DNA from: Maribacter flavus
GTDB lineage: Bacteria; Bacteroidota; Bacteroidia; Flavobacteriales; Flavobacteriaceae
Length of the DNA: 64,000 nt
Assembly (NCBI RefSeq): GCF_008386635.1
Contig: NZ_VUOE01000001.1
Location: forward strand, 1,302,001-1,366,000
Direction: 5' to 3'
The translations under genes and the position numbers were made by a program. Positions 36,904 to 45,733 of this stretch are shown in pieces; positions within the stretch are counted from its first letter, which is position 1, and the number at the start of each line of letters is the position of its first letter. Under the pieces are notes generated by a model, which worked only from the letters and a program-made list of their open reading frames with translations, made no database searches and had not been told where the DNA came from.

Positions 36904-38160
36904 ATGAAGGCATACCATATTTCTAAACATAGCTCATTCTATACCATTGGCCTAAACTACAAAAAGGCCGATGCCGAGGTTAGGGGAAAATTCAGTTTGG
37001 ACGATGCATCCATGACCGCGCTATTGGTAAAGGCGAAGGAAGAAGGCATTGATGGCCTGTTGGTAACTTCTACCTGCAATAGGACGGAACTTCACGGTTT
37101 CGCCCAGCACCCCTACCAATTGATAAAATTGTTGTGCGGTTTTTCCAAGGGAAGTGTGGAGGAATTTCAAGAAGTAGCCTATGTCTATAAGAACAAGGAG
37201 GCCATTTCCCATCTTTTTCGTGTAGGTACGGGACTGGACAGCCAGATTTTAGGGGATTTTGAGATAATTAGCCAATTAAAGCAAAGTTTTAACCGCTCCA
37301 AAAAAGTGGATATTGCCAATCCGTTCCTGGAACGGTTGGTCAACTCGGTCATCCAAGCCAGTAAGCGTATAAAAAACGAAACGGAAATATCGTCCGGGGC
37401 GACTTCGGTGGCGTTTGCATCGGTACAATATATTTTGAACAACGTTGAGAATATTTCGGAAAAGAACATCCTACTTTTCGGCACTGGCAAAATTGGTAGG
37501 AATACCTGCGAAAACCTCATCAAGCATACCAAAAATCCGCATATTACCTTGATCAACAGAACCAAGGAAACAGCGGATAAAGTAGGTGGGAAATTCAACC
37601 TCACGGTAAAGGATTATGGCGAACTGCAGGCCGAAATCAGAAAAACAGACGTCCTTGTAGTTGCTACGGGAGCCCAAAAACCCACCGTTTGCAAGGAACT
37701 CATCTATACCAAAAATCCATTATTGATCCTTGACCTATCCGTTCCCAAAAACGTGGATGACAATGTCATGGAACTGGATAACGTCTCCTTGGTGCATTTG
37801 GACCAGCTTTCACAAATAACGGACGAAACCTTGGAAAAGCGTAAACTTTTTATACCAGAGGCCGAAGCAATCATTGAGGATGTTAAGGAGGATTTCATCC
37901 AATGGCTGGAGACCCGTAAATTTGCGCCGGTCATAAAGGCCCTAAAAATGAAACTAAAGACCATGAAGGATGAGGAACTGGACTATCAATCCAAAAAGAC
38001 ATCGAATTTTGATGCCGTACAGGCGGATATCATATCCAATAGGATAATCCAAAAAATCACAAAGCAATTCGCAAACCACCTTAAGGACGACACTATCGAT
38101 TCCGATTCTAGCCTAGCCCTTATCCAAAAAGTGTTTCAATTAGAGCTGGAAACAGAATGA
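36904..38160 (+). CDS. hemA: Glutamyl-tRNA reductase
   Basis: A 418-aa protein reducing glutamyl-tRNA(Glu) to glutamate-1-semialdehyde with NADPH, the first committed step of the C5 heme pathway. The catalytic cysteine is Cys58 in LLVTSTCNRTELHGF. The Rossmann domain shows ILLFGTGKIGRNTCENL, and DLSVPKNVDDNV is a family signature. The C-terminal dimerisation helix region follows (from about 330). The N-terminus has about ten residues (MKAYHISKHS) before the conserved FYTIGLNYKKAD. It opens the hem operon, overlaps hemC by ATGA, and is preceded by a divergent AraC regulator. Confidence 0.95.
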   Translation: MKAYHISKHSSFYTIGLNYKKADAEVRGKFSLDDASMTALLVKAKEEGIDGLLVTSTCNRTELHGFAQHPYQLIKLLCGFSKGSVEEFQEVAYVYKNKEAISHLFRVGTGLDSQILGDFEIISQLKQSFNRSKKVDIANPFLERLVNSVIQASKRIKNETEISSGATSVAFASVQYILNNVENISEKNILLFGTGKIGRNTCENLIKHTKNPHITLINRTKETADKVGGKFNLTVKDYGELQAEIRKTDVLVVATGAQKPTVCKELIYTKNPLLILDLSVPKNVDDNVMELDNVSLVHLDQLSQITDETLEKRKLFIPEAEAIIEDVKEDFIQWLETRKFAPVIKALKMKLKTMKDEELDYQSKKTSNFDAVQADIISNRIIQKITKQFANHLKDDTIDSDSSLALIQKVFQLELETE

Positions 38161-39737
38161 GTAGAACAATCCGCATAGGCACACGCGATAGTGAATTGGC
38201 ACTATGGCAAGCCACTACCGTAAAAGATCAATTGGAAGCTTTAGGGCATACCATAAAACTAGTCCCCGTAAAATCCACGGGCGACCTTGTTCTGGATAAG
38301 CCATTATATGAATTAGGGATCACAGGAATTTTTACCAAGACCTTGGACGTGGCCATGTTGAACGGTGAAATCGACATTGCGGTACATTCCATGAAGGATG
38401 TACCTACTATGCTCCCAAAAGGCATCGTCCAGGCTGCCGTTCTTAAAAGAGCCAACTATATGGACATTTTGGCCTTTAAGAACAATGAGGAATTTTTGGG
38501 TTCTCCCGATGGTATTATCGCAACCGGAAGTTTGCGAAGAAAGGCGCAATGGTTGAACCAATACCCAACCCATACGGTAGTGGATTTACGGGGAAATGTC
38601 AACAGCCGTTTGGAAAAGCTGAACAAAAACGATTGGAACGGAGCCATTTTTGCCGCCGCGGGATTGGAACGCATCGGCTTGGAACCTGAAAACACGATCG
38701 GACTCACATGGATGGTGCCAGCCCCGGCACAGGGTGCCATTATGGTCGTAGCCATGGAAAACGATTTGGAAATTCGTGAAATATGTGCCGAACTCAACCA
38801 TAGGGAAACCGAAATCTGTACGAAATTGGAACGCGATTTCCTCAGGGAATTGGAAGGTGGCTGTTCAGCACCCATCGGGGCCCTGGCCTATATCGACAAG
38901 GAGGAAAAAGTAAACCTCAAAGGGGTCCTACTGACCATTGATGGCTCCCAAAAATTGGAAGCTGCCTTAACGGCCCCACTCGGAAAGCATGAGAATTTGG
39001 GAATTGATGCAGCCAAAAGTATTTTGAGCCGCGGAGGAAGGCGTTTAATGAACGAATTGCAGGGAGCCGACCTAAAAACCAACGTGTTTTCTACCAAAAA
39101 ATTTACTGAAGCGCAACTGCAGAAATTCAGTTCGGGCATACGGGTAGATTCTGAGGATTTTATCAAAATAAGCCCCAACAGAATATCTCCGATTATTCTA
39201 AAAAAGAGCCTTGGGAACATCGTCTTCACTAGTAAGAATGCCGTGGAGAGCCTACTTACAAATTGTAGTCCGGCAGAACTTCAGTTTAAAAACATATACT
39301 GTGTAGGTAGAAAGACCAAAAGGTTGATCCAGAAAAAAATAGGACCTGTGGCCCATGTGGAGAACAGCGCCACCGATTTGGCCAACTACCTTGTTGAATA
39401 TATGGATGGCACCCAAGTGACCTATTTTCATGGAAATCTTAGCTTGGAGGACCTCCCTACTATTTTAGAGGGGAACAATATCAATGTAAACAAAGTGGAG
39501 GCCTATAAGACCAAACTTTCAGGCAAGGCTATCCCTGAATCCGTTGAGGGAATTCTTTTTTACAGTCCTTCCACCATAGAAAGCTATCTCTTGAAAAACA
39601 AACCACATCAAGTTGCTTATTGTATCGGGGAAACTACGGCAACCGAAGCCCGGAAACATTTCAAGGAAGTGAAAGTTGCCAATATCCCGGATGTAGAAAG
39701 TGTTATTGAGTTGGTGAATTCCAATTATAGCCAATAG
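38157..39737 (+). CDS. hemCD: Hydroxymethylbilane synthase / uroporphyrinogen-III synthase fusion
   Basis: A 526-aa fusion. Residues 1-about 305 are porphobilinogen deaminase (IRIGTRDSELALWQA, VHSMKDVPT, GSLRRKAQWL, DLRGNVNSRLEKL) with Cys236 in LEGGCSAPIGA for the dipyrromethane cofactor. Residues about 320-526 are uroporphyrinogen-III synthase: IVFTSKNAVESLL, IYCVGRKTKRLI, VTYFHGNLSLEDLP, VEAYKTKL, GILFYSPSTIESYL. The deaminase chains four porphobilinogens into hydroxymethylbilane, and the synthase closes the ring with inversion of ring D. Fusion would favour hand-over of the unstable intermediate. It starts inside the hemA stop (ATGA). Its final codons (AGC CAA TAG) match the unit of the heptamer repeat downstream. 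Confidence 0.93.
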   Translation: MSRTIRIGTRDSELALWQATTVKDQLEALGHTIKLVPVKSTGDLVLDKPLYELGITGIFTKTLDVAMLNGEIDIAVHSMKDVPTMLPKGIVQAAVLKRANYMDILAFKNNEEFLGSPDGIIATGSLRRKAQWLNQYPTHTVVDLRGNVNSRLEKLNKNDWNGAIFAAAGLERIGLEPENTIGLTWMVPAPAQGAIMVVAMENDLEIREICAELNHRETEICTKLERDFLRELEGGCSAPIGALAYIDKEEKVNLKGVLLTIDGSQKLEAALTAPLGKHENLGIDAAKSILSRGGRRLMNELQGADLKTNVFSTKKFTEAQLQKFSSGIRVDSEDFIKISPNRISPIILKKSLGNIVFTSKNAVESLLTNCSPAELQFKNIYCVGRKTKRLIQKKIGPVAHVENSATDLANYLVEYMDGTQVTYFHGNLSLEDLPTILEGNNINVNKVEAYKTKLSGKAIPESVEGILFYSPSTIESYLLKNKPHQVAYCIGETTATEARKHFKEVKVANIPDVESVIELVNSNYSQ

Positions 39738-39899
39738 CTGATAGTAGTTAGAAAATACAAGTTCAAGAGCAAGAATCAAGCTCAAAAAAATGTTTAGCAA
39801 TAACGAACAACCATCAACCAACAACGAAAAACGAGCAACCAAAAACCAACAACTAACAGCCAATAGCCAATAGCCAATAGCCAATAGCCAATAGCCAAA
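39738..39899. repeat. Low-complexity spacer with heptamer array directly upstream of hemE
   Basis: The 162-base spacer begins with degenerate CAAGTTCAAG/CAAGCTCAA and CAACCAAC-type words. It ends in a tandem array of AGCCAAT at 39858-39892 (five perfect units), plus a sixth degenerate unit to 39899. The hemE ATG is at 39902. The 7-bp unit is not a multiple of three and occupies the position where a ribosome-binding site would lie. Copy-number changes by slippage could therefore alter hemE translation. Confidence 0.8.
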
Positions 39900-39901
39900 A
39901 T

Positions 39902-40933
39902 ATGATAAAGAACGATTTATTCCTTAGGGCCCTAAAAGGGGAAACGGTAGAAAGACCACCGGTCTGGATGATGCGCCAAGCGGGAAGGTACTTACCGGAA
40001 TTTATGGAAATCAAGGAGAAATACGATTTTTTCACCCGATGCCAGACCCCAGAACTGGCTTCCGAAATTACCGTGCAACCCATACGAAGGTTTGGGATGG
40101 ATGCCGCCATTCTCTTCAGCGATATTTTGGTGATTCCACAGGCGATGAACATCGAGGTACAGATGAAGCCCAATTTTGGACCCTATCTGCCAAATCCCGT
40201 ACGAAACCGAAAGGATGTAAGCGAGGTAATCGTGCCAGATGTGGAAGAGGCATTGGATTATGTGATGCAGGCCATTACGGCCACCAAGGAGAAATTGAAC
40301 GACGAAGTACCCCTAATCGGTTTTGCCGGTTCTCCTTGGACCATACTTTGTTACTGTGTGCAGGGCCAAGGAAGTAAGACCTTTGACAAGGCCAAGGAGT
40401 TCTGTTTTACGCAACCTGTGGCCGCCCATGAATTGCTTCAAAAGATAACGGATACTACCATTGCCTATTTAAAAGCTAAGGTAAAGGCCGGTGTAAATGC
40501 CGTACAGGTGTTCGACTCTTGGGGCGGTATGCTTTCCCCCACGGACTATCAGGAATTTTCATGGAAATACATCCAACAAATTGTAGATGCGCTTAAAGAA
40601 GAGACTCCCGTGATCGTTTTTGGTAAAGGATGCTGGTTCGCACTTAAGGAAATGTCCCAATCGGGTGCATCGGCTCTTGGTGTGGATTGGACATGTTCCG
40701 CGCAAAATGCCCGATATCTTACGGGAGGAAAAATAACCCTTCAAGGGAATTTCGACCCTGCCAGATTGTTATCCCCACCATCGGAAATCAAAAAAATGGT
40801 CACGCAAATGATCAATGAATTTGGCAAGGACAGGTATGTTGTGAATTTAGGACACGGAATCCTTCCAAACGTTCCGGTGGAAAATGCAAAGGCATTCATA
40901 GATGCCGTAAAAGAATATAAATTGGCGCACTGA
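39902..40933 (+). CDS. hemE: Uroporphyrinogen decarboxylase
   Basis: A 343-aa protein decarboxylating the four acetate side chains of uroporphyrinogen III to give coproporphyrinogen III. Signatures are [17 protein letters not shown] with the substrate-binding arginines, [33 protein letters not shown] and [18 protein letters not shown]. The length is normal for the family. It follows the hemCD gene after the repeat-filled spacer described above and is in the same transcription direction. No other promoter-like element is evident in the spacer, so expression probably depends on the hemA promoter. Confidence 0.96.
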   Translation: MIKNDLFLRALKGETVERPPVWMMRQAGRYLPEFMEIKEKYDFFTRCQTPELASEITVQPIRRFGMDAAILFSDILVIPQAMNIEVQMKPNFGPYLPNPVRNRKDVSEVIVPDVEEALDYVMQAITATKEKLNDEVPLIGFAGSPWTILCYCVQGQGSKTFDKAKEFCFTQPVAAHELLQKITDTTIAYLKAKVKAGVNAVQVFDSWGGMLSPTDYQEFSWKYIQQIVDALKEETPVIVFGKGCWFALKEMSQSGASALGVDWTCSAQNARYLTGGKITLQGNFDPARLLSPPSEIKKMVTQMINEFGKDRYVVNLGHGILPNVPVENAKAFIDAVKEYKLAH

Positions 40934-41001
40934 ACCATTTAATTTTTCCAAACCTTGCGCTTTACCTTTTCAAAGGGCCAAAGACTTCGTACTTTTAAGG
41001 A

Positions 41002-41544
41002 ATGATTCCCATTGCGAACGGTACTTTTGAAATAACGCCTATCCATGAAAAATATGCATGGCGAATCTGTGATTTTGTAACGGTCAACACCTCAAGGCTT
41101 AAAACCTATTTCCCTCAAACCCTGACCGAAAATCTGACCCCGGAGCTCTCCAAATTATTCATCGACCAAAAAATTAAGGCCTTTAATAACAAAACCGAAT
41201 TTGTGTTCGTGATAAAAAATACCATCGATAGAAGCGTAGCGGGTTTGCTCTTTGTGAAAAATCTTGATTTTGATAAAAAGGAGGCCGAAATTGCCTATTG
41301 TATCGGGTATCAGCACGAAGGTATTGGAATAACCACCATGGCCGTCAAAGAGATAACGGCTTGGGCATTCAAGGAACACGGCCTAAGAACATTACGCATC
41401 ATTGTACATAAGTCGAATCCCGCAAGTATACGCATCGCAGAAAAGTGTGGGTATACGTGGAAGGAAACCTTGCCCAAAGAACATCAGCCACCAGCCATGC
41501 AACCTATGGATATGGAATTATATGTGAAAGCTTATGAAGGATAA
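41002..41544 (+). CDS. GNAT-family N-acetyltransferase (RimJ/RimL-type)
   Basis: A 180-aa protein with the GNAT fold. The acetyl-CoA binding loop region lies in IAYCIGYQHEGIGITTMAVKEIT, followed by LRTLRIIVHKSNPASIRIAEKCGYTWKE, which matches RimJ/RimL and ribosomal-protein or antibiotic acetyltransferases. The substrate is unknown. The gene is embedded in the heme operon and overlaps the hemF start by 11 bases, so the two are co-translated. Whether it has any role in heme synthesis cannot be judged from sequence. Confidence 0.82.
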   Translation: MIPIANGTFEITPIHEKYAWRICDFVTVNTSRLKTYFPQTLTENLTPELSKLFIDQKIKAFNNKTEFVFVIKNTIDRSVAGLLFVKNLDFDKKEAEIAYCIGYQHEGIGITTMAVKEITAWAFKEHGLRTLRIIVHKSNPASIRIAEKCGYTWKETLPKEHQPPAMQPMDMELYVKAYEG

Positions 41545-42439
41545 ATTTTTTGAGTATATACACCATCTACAGGATATCATAACCGATGCCTTGGAATCCA
41601 TTGACGGGAAGGCCAAGTTTCATGAAGATAACTGGGAACGGCCCGAAGGCGGAGGCGGACGGACACGTGTCATCGAAAATGGGGATGTCTTCGAAAAAGG
41701 CGGCGTCAATATTTCGGGCGTTCATGGCGAATTACCCAAAAGCATGCAAGCGTATTTTGGGGTACAGGAGGCCGATTTCTTCGCCTGTGGACTTAGCCTC
41801 GTACTACACCCCAAAAACCCAATGGTGCCCACCGTTCATGCCAATTGGCGCTACTTTGAAATGTACGACAAAGACGGTAAGATTGTGGACCAGTGGTTTG
41901 GTGGGGGACAAGATTTGACCCCCTATTATGTATTCGAAGAGGATGCGGAACACTTTCATAAGGTTTGTAAAGCGGCATGCGACAAACACGACCCTTCGTT
42001 CTATCCAACCTATAAAAAGAAATGCGACGAATATTTCTGGAATTCCCACAGGGATGAAGCCCGAGGTATAGGAGGATTGTTTTTTGACTATTGTAAGAAG
42101 ACCGAAAGTAGGTCCATGGAAGACTGGTACAATTTCGTCACCGAAGTAGGAAACAGTTTTTTGGACGGTTATATACCGATTGTTACAAAACGAAAAGACC
42201 TTCCTTACACCAAAGAACAAAGGGATTGGCAGGAAATTAGACGGGGCCGTTATGTGGAATTCAATTTGGTTCATGACAAAGGAACCTTGTTTGGATTACG
42301 CACCAACGGTCGTATAGAAAGTATCTTGATGAGTCTTCCACCACATGTGCAATGGAGGTACGATCATCATCCGGAAGCTGGGAGTGAAGAAGAAAAGTTG
42401 ATTAACGTTTTGAAGCAACCAAGAGACTGGGTTTCCTAA
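41534..42439 (+). CDS. hemF: Oxygen-dependent coproporphyrinogen III oxidase
   Basis: A 301-aa protein converting coproporphyrinogen III to protoporphyrinogen IX with molecular oxygen. Signatures are NGDVFEKGGVNISGVHG, HANWRYFEM, QWFGGGQDLTPYYVF, ARGIGGLFFDYC and GRYVEFNLVHDKGTLFGLRTNGRIESILMSLPP. The oxygen-dependent enzyme, with no hemN in the window, agrees with aerobic growth. It starts 11 bases inside the GNAT gene. Thirteen bases separate it from the phzF-like gene. Confidence 0.96.
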   Translation: MKDKFFEYIHHLQDIITDALESIDGKAKFHEDNWERPEGGGGRTRVIENGDVFEKGGVNISGVHGELPKSMQAYFGVQEADFFACGLSLVLHPKNPMVPTVHANWRYFEMYDKDGKIVDQWFGGGQDLTPYYVFEEDAEHFHKVCKAACDKHDPSFYPTYKKKCDEYFWNSHRDEARGIGGLFFDYCKKTESRSMEDWYNFVTEVGNSFLDGYIPIVTKRKDLPYTKEQRDWQEIRRGRYVEFNLVHDKGTLFGLRTNGRIESILMSLPPHVQWRYDHHPEAGSEEEKLINVLKQPRDWVS

Positions 42440-42452
42440 AAAAGAATAGACC

Positions 42453-43241
42453 ATGAAACAGAAGTTATATCAAATCGATGCCTTTACCAATAAACTGTTT
42501 GGTGGTAATCCTGCGGCCGTTTGCATTTTGGAAAAATGGTTGCCGGATGAAACCATGCAAAATATTGCAGCGGAAAACAATCTGGCAGAAACGGCTTTTG
42601 CCGTTCCCATCGAAAAAGGATATGAATTGCGCTGGTTTACCCCAGAATTGGAAGTGGACCTTTGCGGACACGCCACGTTGGCGACCGCTTTTGTGCTTTT
42701 TAATTTTTATAATCATAAAGAAAATATCATTCGGTTTTTGTCGCCAAGAAGTGGCGAGCTAACCGTCACTAAAGACCTTGATGGATGGATGACGATGGAC
42801 TTTCCAACGGATGCCTTGAATCCAGTATCCAACATTCAGGCTATAAATAAAGCTATTGGAAGGGTACCCCTAGAAACCTATAAAGGCAAGACGGACTATT
42901 TATTGATTTATGAAACTCAGGAGGACATCGAAGATTTAAAACCAAACTTCCATTTATTGGACCAATTGGATTGCCGGGGTGTCATTGCGTCGGCCAAAGG
43001 AGATTCGGTCGATTTTGTATCACGTTTCTTTGCTCCTCAATGTGGTATACCGGAAGATCCCGTCACCGGATCGGCGCATACAACGCTTACGCCTTATTGG
43101 TCCCCTCGTCTCGGAAAAACATTGATGACGGCGAAACAGCTTTCTGCCCGCGGTGGCGATTTAACCTGCGAATATTTAGAAGACCGGGTGAAAATTTCGG
43201 GACAGGCGGTGTGTTATCTAATCGGTGAAATCACCTTTTAA
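42453..43241 (+). CDS. PhzF-family isomerase/epimerase-like protein
   Basis: A 262-aa protein with the PhzF/diaminopimelate-epimerase fold. It opens QIDAFTNKLFGGNPAAVC, has the catalytic glutamate in AAENNLAETAF, then LRWFTPELEVDLCGHATLATA and QCGIPEDPVTGSAH, all hallmark motifs. Named members act in phenazine synthesis, but most bacterial homologues have unknown substrates, and there are no phenazine genes here. It sits between hemF (13-base gap) and hemB (29-base gap) in one direction, so it is co-transcribed with the heme genes. A metabolic link to heme has not been shown to my knowledge. Confidence 0.85.
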   Translation: MKQKLYQIDAFTNKLFGGNPAAVCILEKWLPDETMQNIAAENNLAETAFAVPIEKGYELRWFTPELEVDLCGHATLATAFVLFNFYNHKENIIRFLSPRSGELTVTKDLDGWMTMDFPTDALNPVSNIQAINKAIGRVPLETYKGKTDYLLIYETQEDIEDLKPNFHLLDQLDCRGVIASAKGDSVDFVSRFFAPQCGIPEDPVTGSAHTTLTPYWSPRLGKTLMTAKQLSARGGDLTCEYLEDRVKISGQAVCYLIGEITF

Positions 43242-43270
43242 TTTATATTTATCACAACAAAAAATAGACC

Positions 43271-44263
43271 ATGTACCCACTCATTAGAAACAGAAGATTA
43301 CGCACGAATGAAGCCATACGAAGATTGGTCAGGGAGACTATTATTAGTCCGGATGATTTTTTGGTCCCGCTATTCGTAGTGGAAGGAAAAGGGATTAAAG
43401 AGGAAATTCCATCAATGCCCAATTACTTTCGGTTGAGTTTGGACAATCTTGAAAAAGAGGTAAAGGAACTTTGGAATCTAGGACTTTGTTCCGTGCTGTT
43501 GTTCGTAAAAGTGCCTGACAATCTCAAGGACAATGCCGGGTCTGAAGCGGTAAACGACAACGGCCTTATGCAGTTGGCCATCAAAACAGTCAAAAGTGCC
43601 TGTCCGGACATGTTGGTCATGACCGATGTGGCCCTTGATCCGTACTCCGCCTATGGGCATGACGGAATTGTCGCCATCGGGCAGATTTTGAACGATGAAA
43701 CCGTGGAAGTGCTTGCCGAAATGAGTGTTTCCCATGCCAAAGCAGGTGCGGACTTTGTCGCTCCCAGTGATATGATGGATGGCAGGATTCTAAGCATCCG
43801 GGAAGCCTTGGATGACGAGGGCTACATCAACACGGGCATTATGAGCTACAGCGCCAAATACGCCAGTGCCTTTTACGGTCCGTTCAGGGATGCCTTGGAT
43901 TCCGCGCCCGTCGACATCCAGAATGTACCCAAGGATAAAAAGACCTATCAGATGGATTATGCCAATCGGTTTGAAGCCATCAAGGAAACCCAACAGGATA
44001 TTGATGAAGGTGCGGATATCGTTATGGTAAAACCCGGACTTTGCTATTTGGACATTGTCCGTGAAATAAAAAATGAAGTGGAGGTGCCCGTAGCCGTGTA
44101 TCAGGTCTCGGGAGAATACGCTATGGTAAAGGCCGCCGCAGAAAAAGGCTGGCTGGACCATGATGCCGTGATGATGGAGCAACTAACGGCCATCAAACGG
44201 GCCGGTGCCAATATCGTTGCATCCTATTTCGCTAAAGATGTAGTCAAATTGCTCAATAGCTAA
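43271..44263 (+). CDS. hemB: Delta-aminolevulinic acid dehydratase (porphobilinogen synthase)
   Basis: A 330-aa protein joining two 5-aminolevulinates into porphobilinogen. It starts RRLRTNEAIRRLVRETIISPDDFLVPLFV, has DVALDPYSAYGHDGIV, SYSAKYASAFYGPFRDAL with a Schiff-base lysine, and VMVKPGLCYLDIVREIK with the second lysine. Where zinc enzymes have a triple-cysteine metal site, this sequence has aspartate and alanine (DVALD-YSAYGHDG). That predicts a magnesium-dependent, zinc-independent enzyme. It ends the heme run. Confidence 0.95.
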   Translation: MYPLIRNRRLRTNEAIRRLVRETIISPDDFLVPLFVVEGKGIKEEIPSMPNYFRLSLDNLEKEVKELWNLGLCSVLLFVKVPDNLKDNAGSEAVNDNGLMQLAIKTVKSACPDMLVMTDVALDPYSAYGHDGIVAIGQILNDETVEVLAEMSVSHAKAGADFVAPSDMMDGRILSIREALDDEGYINTGIMSYSAKYASAFYGPFRDALDSAPVDIQNVPKDKKTYQMDYANRFEAIKETQQDIDEGADIVMVKPGLCYLDIVREIKNEVEVPVAVYQVSGEYAMVKAAAEKGWLDHDAVMMEQLTAIKRAGANIVASYFAKDVVKLLNS

Positions 44264-44323
44264 AAATGGTATTGTCTTTACTGTTGTTGTGGCATCAGGA
44301 TGCTATCGGTGATTTCAATAAGT

Positions 44324-44331
44324 TATATTTG
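44324..44331 (+). promoter_or_regulatory. -7 promoter element of the serine hydrolase gene
   Basis: TATATTTG is a perfect TAnnTTTG match, 19 bases before the ATG at 44351. No TTG lies at the usual -33 spacing, so support rests on the -7 element alone. Confidence 0.3.
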
Positions 44332-44350
44332 AAATACGCACAAACCTGTC

Positions 44351-45646
44351 ATGCCTAAAATTATTTTCTTTCTTTTTATTGCTATTTGCCCGGAGCTGGT
44401 TTTTGGACAAAACCAAGGCGTTGGCACAATCCAAGAGTCCACTTATCCTTTTGATTATGAATTGGTTTACAAGCAGGTCGATTCGATTATAATCAACGGT
44501 ATTAAAAATAATGCCTTTCCGGGAGCTCAAGTCTTGGTTGCCAAAAATGACTCCATCCTATTTCATGAAGCCTTTGGATTTCATACCTATGATAGCGTAC
44601 AACCCGTGGCTTTGGACGATTTGTACGATCTCGCTTCGGTAACAAAAATTACGGGGCCATTACCGGCCATCATGAAATTGGTGGGCGAGGGCAAATTGGA
44701 TTTGGATGTCCCTTTTAGTACCTATTGGAAACCTTGGAAGCGACGGAAAGATAAGAAGGATATCACCCTCAGGGAGATATTGGCACATCAGGCAGGACTG
44801 GAACCCTATATCGTCTTTTTGAACGAAACATTGAAAAAGAACGGTCGGTTTAAAAGTAGGTTCCTACGAAAATCCAGAAGTCACCGATTTGACAAACAAG
44901 CCTTTGAGGATATCTATGTAAAAAGTAAGTTCAACCGAAAAATGTATCAGATGATAAACCGCTCCAAGGTGTCGGAAGAAAAAAGGTATCGGTATTCTGG
45001 ACTGACCTTCCTTATTTTTCCGAAAATAATCACAGACTTGACCGGTGTTCCCTATGATAAATATATCGAGTATAATTTCTATAGACCCATTGGGGCCAGC
45101 ACCTTGGGCTTTTTGCCTTCCACTAAAAATTTTCCGAATCGTATCGTTCCTACAGAAATGGACACCCTATACCGACACACTTTGACCCAAGGATGGGTGC
45201 ATGATGAAAACGCATCTTTATTGGGAGGCATTTCAGGAAACGCCGGATTGTTTGGAACTGCAGAGGATTTGGCCAAAATAATGCAGCTTTATACGCGGTA
45301 TGGCGAATACCGAGGAAACCAAATTTTACCCGAAGCCGTGGTCAAGGAATTTATCAAAGTGCAATATAAGGAAAACGATAACCGTAGAGGTTTGGGGTTT
45401 GACAAACCCTTGTTAGGAAACGATACCTTGGCCCTGAAGGATGCCTACCCTGCCCCAGAAGTAAGTGCGGAAAGCTTTGGACATAGTGGATTTACAGGAA
45501 CATTTGTCTGGGCGGACCCTGAAAACCAACTGGTATATATTTTTCTTTCAAACAGGGTATACCCTACCAGGGAACATAGGGCACTGTACGACATGAATAT
45601 AAGATCGGCCGTTCAACAGGTTTTCTACAAGGCCTTACAACTATAA
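44351..45646 (+). CDS. Exported serine hydrolase, beta-lactamase / esterase family (class C-like)
   Basis: A 431-aa protein with a signal peptide (ending ELVFGQ). The S-x-x-K motif is LASVTK in DDLYDLASVTKITGPLPAIMKLVGEGKLDLD, with catalytic serine and lysine. The tyrosine motif YSGL occurs in RYRYSGLTFLIFPKI, and the third motif is HSGFTGT. This is the AmpC/EstB/penicillin-binding-like superfamily. Similar proteins act as peptidases, esterases or beta-lactamases, so the substrate is open. The gene has its own -7 promoter element and is followed after 87 bases by the CNNM gene. Confidence 0.85.
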   Translation: MPKIIFFLFIAICPELVFGQNQGVGTIQESTYPFDYELVYKQVDSIIINGIKNNAFPGAQVLVAKNDSILFHEAFGFHTYDSVQPVALDDLYDLASVTKITGPLPAIMKLVGEGKLDLDVPFSTYWKPWKRRKDKKDITLREILAHQAGLEPYIVFLNETLKKNGRFKSRFLRKSRSHRFDKQAFEDIYVKSKFNRKMYQMINRSKVSEEKRYRYSGLTFLIFPKIITDLTGVPYDKYIEYNFYRPIGASTLGFLPSTKNFPNRIVPTEMDTLYRHTLTQGWVHDENASLLGGISGNAGLFGTAEDLAKIMQLYTRYGEYRGNQILPEAVVKEFIKVQYKENDNRRGLGFDKPLLGNDTLALKDAYPAPEVSAESFGHSGFTGTFVWADPENQLVYIFLSNRVYPTREHRALYDMNIRSAVQQVFYKALQL

Positions 45647-45733
45647 CAGCCCTAACTTTAAAACAATGTTCCTTTCCTTTTGAGCTATGTGCAACAGGAT
45701 TAAATTGGTATCTTAGGCTCTCAAAACTATTGT

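Noticed and set aside
39858..39899. Heptamer array as transcription-factor binding sites (iterons)
   Set aside because: It lies within the start-codon region and has no spacing or dyad typical of iterons; slippage repeat is the simpler reading.
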